A stretch of 6,010 nucleotides of DNA from Tannerellaceae bacterium (GTDB lineage: Bacteria; Bacteroidota; Bacteroidia; Bacteroidales; Tannerellaceae). Shown one piece after another: positions 5,008 through 6,010 of the stretch. Both the position numbers and the translations under genes were made by a program. The stretch's first letter is position 1, and every line of letters begins with the position of its first letter. The notes beneath the pieces were generated by a model. It ran no database searches, was not told the DNA's origin, and worked only from the letters and a program-made list of their open reading frames with translations. The stretch lies in assembly GCA_031284275.1 (NCBI GenBank), contig JAITAD010000025.1, positions 1-6,010 of the forward strand. The letters are read 5' to 3'.

Positions 5008-5625
5008 GTGTGTACCGATACCGATCTCACCAGGATACTCATTGCTGACGCCTCGCACATCGTGCGCACGGGGCTGGAGACAGTCCTGCGCGGATTGGCG
5101 GCTACTGGCTTGCACCTCGCGGCGGTGAGCGAGCGGACGACGCTCATGGCTGAGCTGAAACGCGAACGGCAGGAGCTGTTGATAGTCAGCCCCGCCCTAC
5201 TGGGGCGTGAGTCGGTGGGAGAGTTAAGGGAAGCCGCAGGCTGTCCGGCCATGAAATGCGTCGCCGTCATCTGTCAGTTGTATGAACCCTACCTGCTGCG
5301 GGGATACGACGGACTGTTAAGCATCTACGACAGTCCGGAAGAGATCCGCAACAAGCTCGCACTCTTCTGCAACGGCATTGCCCGTGAAGCGGCGACGGAA
5401 GAAGAATATCCCCAAACCCTCAGCAAGCGCGAAGAAGAAATCGTAGCCTGCGTAGCACGGGGCATGACCACCAGAGACATCGCACAAGCCCTCTTCCTCT
5501 CCGAGCATACCGTAGTGACACATCGGCGGAACATCGCCCGCAAACTGCAAATCCACAGTGCCAGCGCTTTGACCACCTACGCCATCATGAACGGACTCGT
5601 CGAGCTGAGCGACGTCAAGGCCTGA
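5008..5625 (+). CDS. NarL/LuxR-type transcriptional regulator with a degenerate receiver domain
   Basis: This 205-residue protein has a receiver-like domain (about 8-125) and a C-terminal LuxR/GerE helix-turn-helix (about 136-200). The HTH is canonical: LSKREEEIVACVARGMT, then DIAQALFLSEHTVVTHRRNIARKL. The receiver keeps one acidic residue of the usual pair (D14, then A15). It has Ser61 where the phosphoacceptor Asp is expected (LLIVSP), Cys89 at the conserved Thr/Ser and Ile106 at the conserved Lys. It should therefore not take part in normal phosphotransfer. The start is GTG at 5008: an in-frame TAA lies at 4993-4995, and the next Met (47) would remove the first strand and helix. The gene is divergent from the acidic protein-FHA-PP2C operon, and an inverted repeat between them suggests it may control that operon and itself. 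No histidine kinase is present. Its 3' end overlaps the convergent glycosyltransferase gene by 11 bp. Confidence 0.88.
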   Translation: MCTDTDLTRILIADASHIVRTGLETVLRGLAATGLHLAAVSERTTLMAELKRERQELLIVSPALLGRESVGELREAAGCPAMKCVAVICQLYEPYLLRGYDGLLSIYDSPEEIRNKLALFCNGIAREAATEEEYPQTLSKREEEIVACVARGMTTRDIAQALFLSEHTVVTHRRNIARKLQIHSASALTTYAIMNGLVELSDVKA

Positions 5626-6010
5626 CCCCCTCCTCCCCCGTCAGCCTGTCCAACAGCCCCGCGAACGTCCCCGCCTGCTCCCTGCGGGAGTAGCGGTGAA
5701 GAACCTCGGCAGGAACGCGCACCGCCGTGCGCCCGCTGCTTTCCCACACCCTGTATTGCGCCTGCAGGAAGTCGGCAGCCTCCTCGCCCGTGCGCGCCGA
5801 GACGCCCGCACGCGACTCGGCGAGGGCAGTGGCAAGGAAGCTCTCGTCGCTGCGCACGCAGAGGATAGGCTTGCCAACGGCGAGGTATTCGAAGAACTTG
5901 GTAGTCATGATACCGTTGGCCTTGCTCTCGGAAGGGAGATTCGTCAGCAGCAGCAGTACGGCGCTGTGGTGGAGGATGTCCGGAACCTGTGCCGCCGGAA
6001 CGTATTCGAG
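5615..6010 (-). CDS. GT-B glycosyltransferase (family 4-like), C-terminal part
   Basis: The last 131 residues of a glycosyltransferase are visible; the gene runs off the right edge of the window, and its start and acceptor-binding N-terminal domain are missing. The reading frame is open to the edge. The sequence shows the nucleotide-sugar-binding half of a GT-B fold: YVPAAQVPDILHHSAVLLLL, then SESKANGIMTTKFFEYLAVGKPIL (two stretches of one conserved block), in which the E and the KFFEYLA...GKPIL segment match the family 4 donor site. The donor sugar and product cannot be read from this part. Such enzymes usually build capsule, O-antigen or other surface glycans, which may mean a polysaccharide locus continues to the right. 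The stop lies within the last codons of the convergent regulator gene. An internal ATG at 5908 is not the start, since conserved sequence continues upstream of it. Confidence 0.87.
   Translation of the reverse strand, partial: LEYVPAAQVPDILHHSAVLLLLTNLPSESKANGIMTTKFFEYLAVGKPILCVRSDESFLATALAESRAGVSARTGEEAADFLQAQYRVWESSGRTAVRVPAEVLHRYSRREQAGTFAGLLDRLTGEEGVRP

Noticed and set aside
4641..5048. Plus-strand frame opposite the acidic gene and through the regulator promoter
   Set aside because: It runs across both divergent promoters and into the regulator in another frame, with Ser/Ala-rich sequence and no motif.
4848..5270. Minus-strand frame opposite the regulator's N-terminal half
   Set aside because: It is antisense to the conserved receiver region and crosses two promoters; its sequence is biased and without domains.

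Overview
The window looks like a chromosomal segment of a GC-rich member of the Bacteroidota, most likely Bacteroidales. Three things support this. Several promoters fit the Bacteroidota consensus (TTG about 20 nt upstream of TAnnTTTG), gene starts lack clear Shine-Dalgarno sites, and the ArgD protein closely resembles what I recall of Bacteroides ArgD. I cannot name the genus.

Layout. (1) Positions 1-830 are visibly more AT-rich than the rest and carry one gene, a DUF1828/DUF1829 protein of unknown function, probably acquired. (2) Positions 852-3096 hold a plus-strand unit: a promoter, argD (arginine biosynthesis), and a TIGR01212/YhcC-type radical SAM gene joined by a GTGA stop/start overlap. 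It is followed by a second promoter-like sequence and an intrinsic terminator, which may together delimit a small RNA of about 85 nt. (3) Positions 3151-4888 hold a minus-strand unit of three genes, read from right to left: a very acidic small protein, a zinc-ribbon/FHA protein, and a PP2C phosphatase with all its metal-binding motifs. (4) Positions 4974-5625 hold a plus-strand NarL/LuxR-type regulator, divergent from unit 3, whose receiver domain has lost its phosphoacceptor Asp. (5) Positions 5615-6010 hold the C-terminal end of a minus-strand GT-B glycosyltransferase that overlaps the regulator tail to tail.

The most interesting part is 3151-5625. It pairs a phosphopeptide-binding protein (FHA) and a Ser/Thr phosphatase (PP2C) with an uncharacterised acidic Ser/Thr-containing protein. 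No kinase is visible. Between this operon and the divergent pseudo-receiver regulator lies a perfect 7-3-7 inverted repeat (4926-4942) well placed to be a shared operator. A reasonable but untested model is a phosphorylation-signalling module under the regulator next to it. The acidic gene probably starts at 4822 rather than at the most upstream ATG (4966), because a strong promoter match lies inside the longer reading frame.
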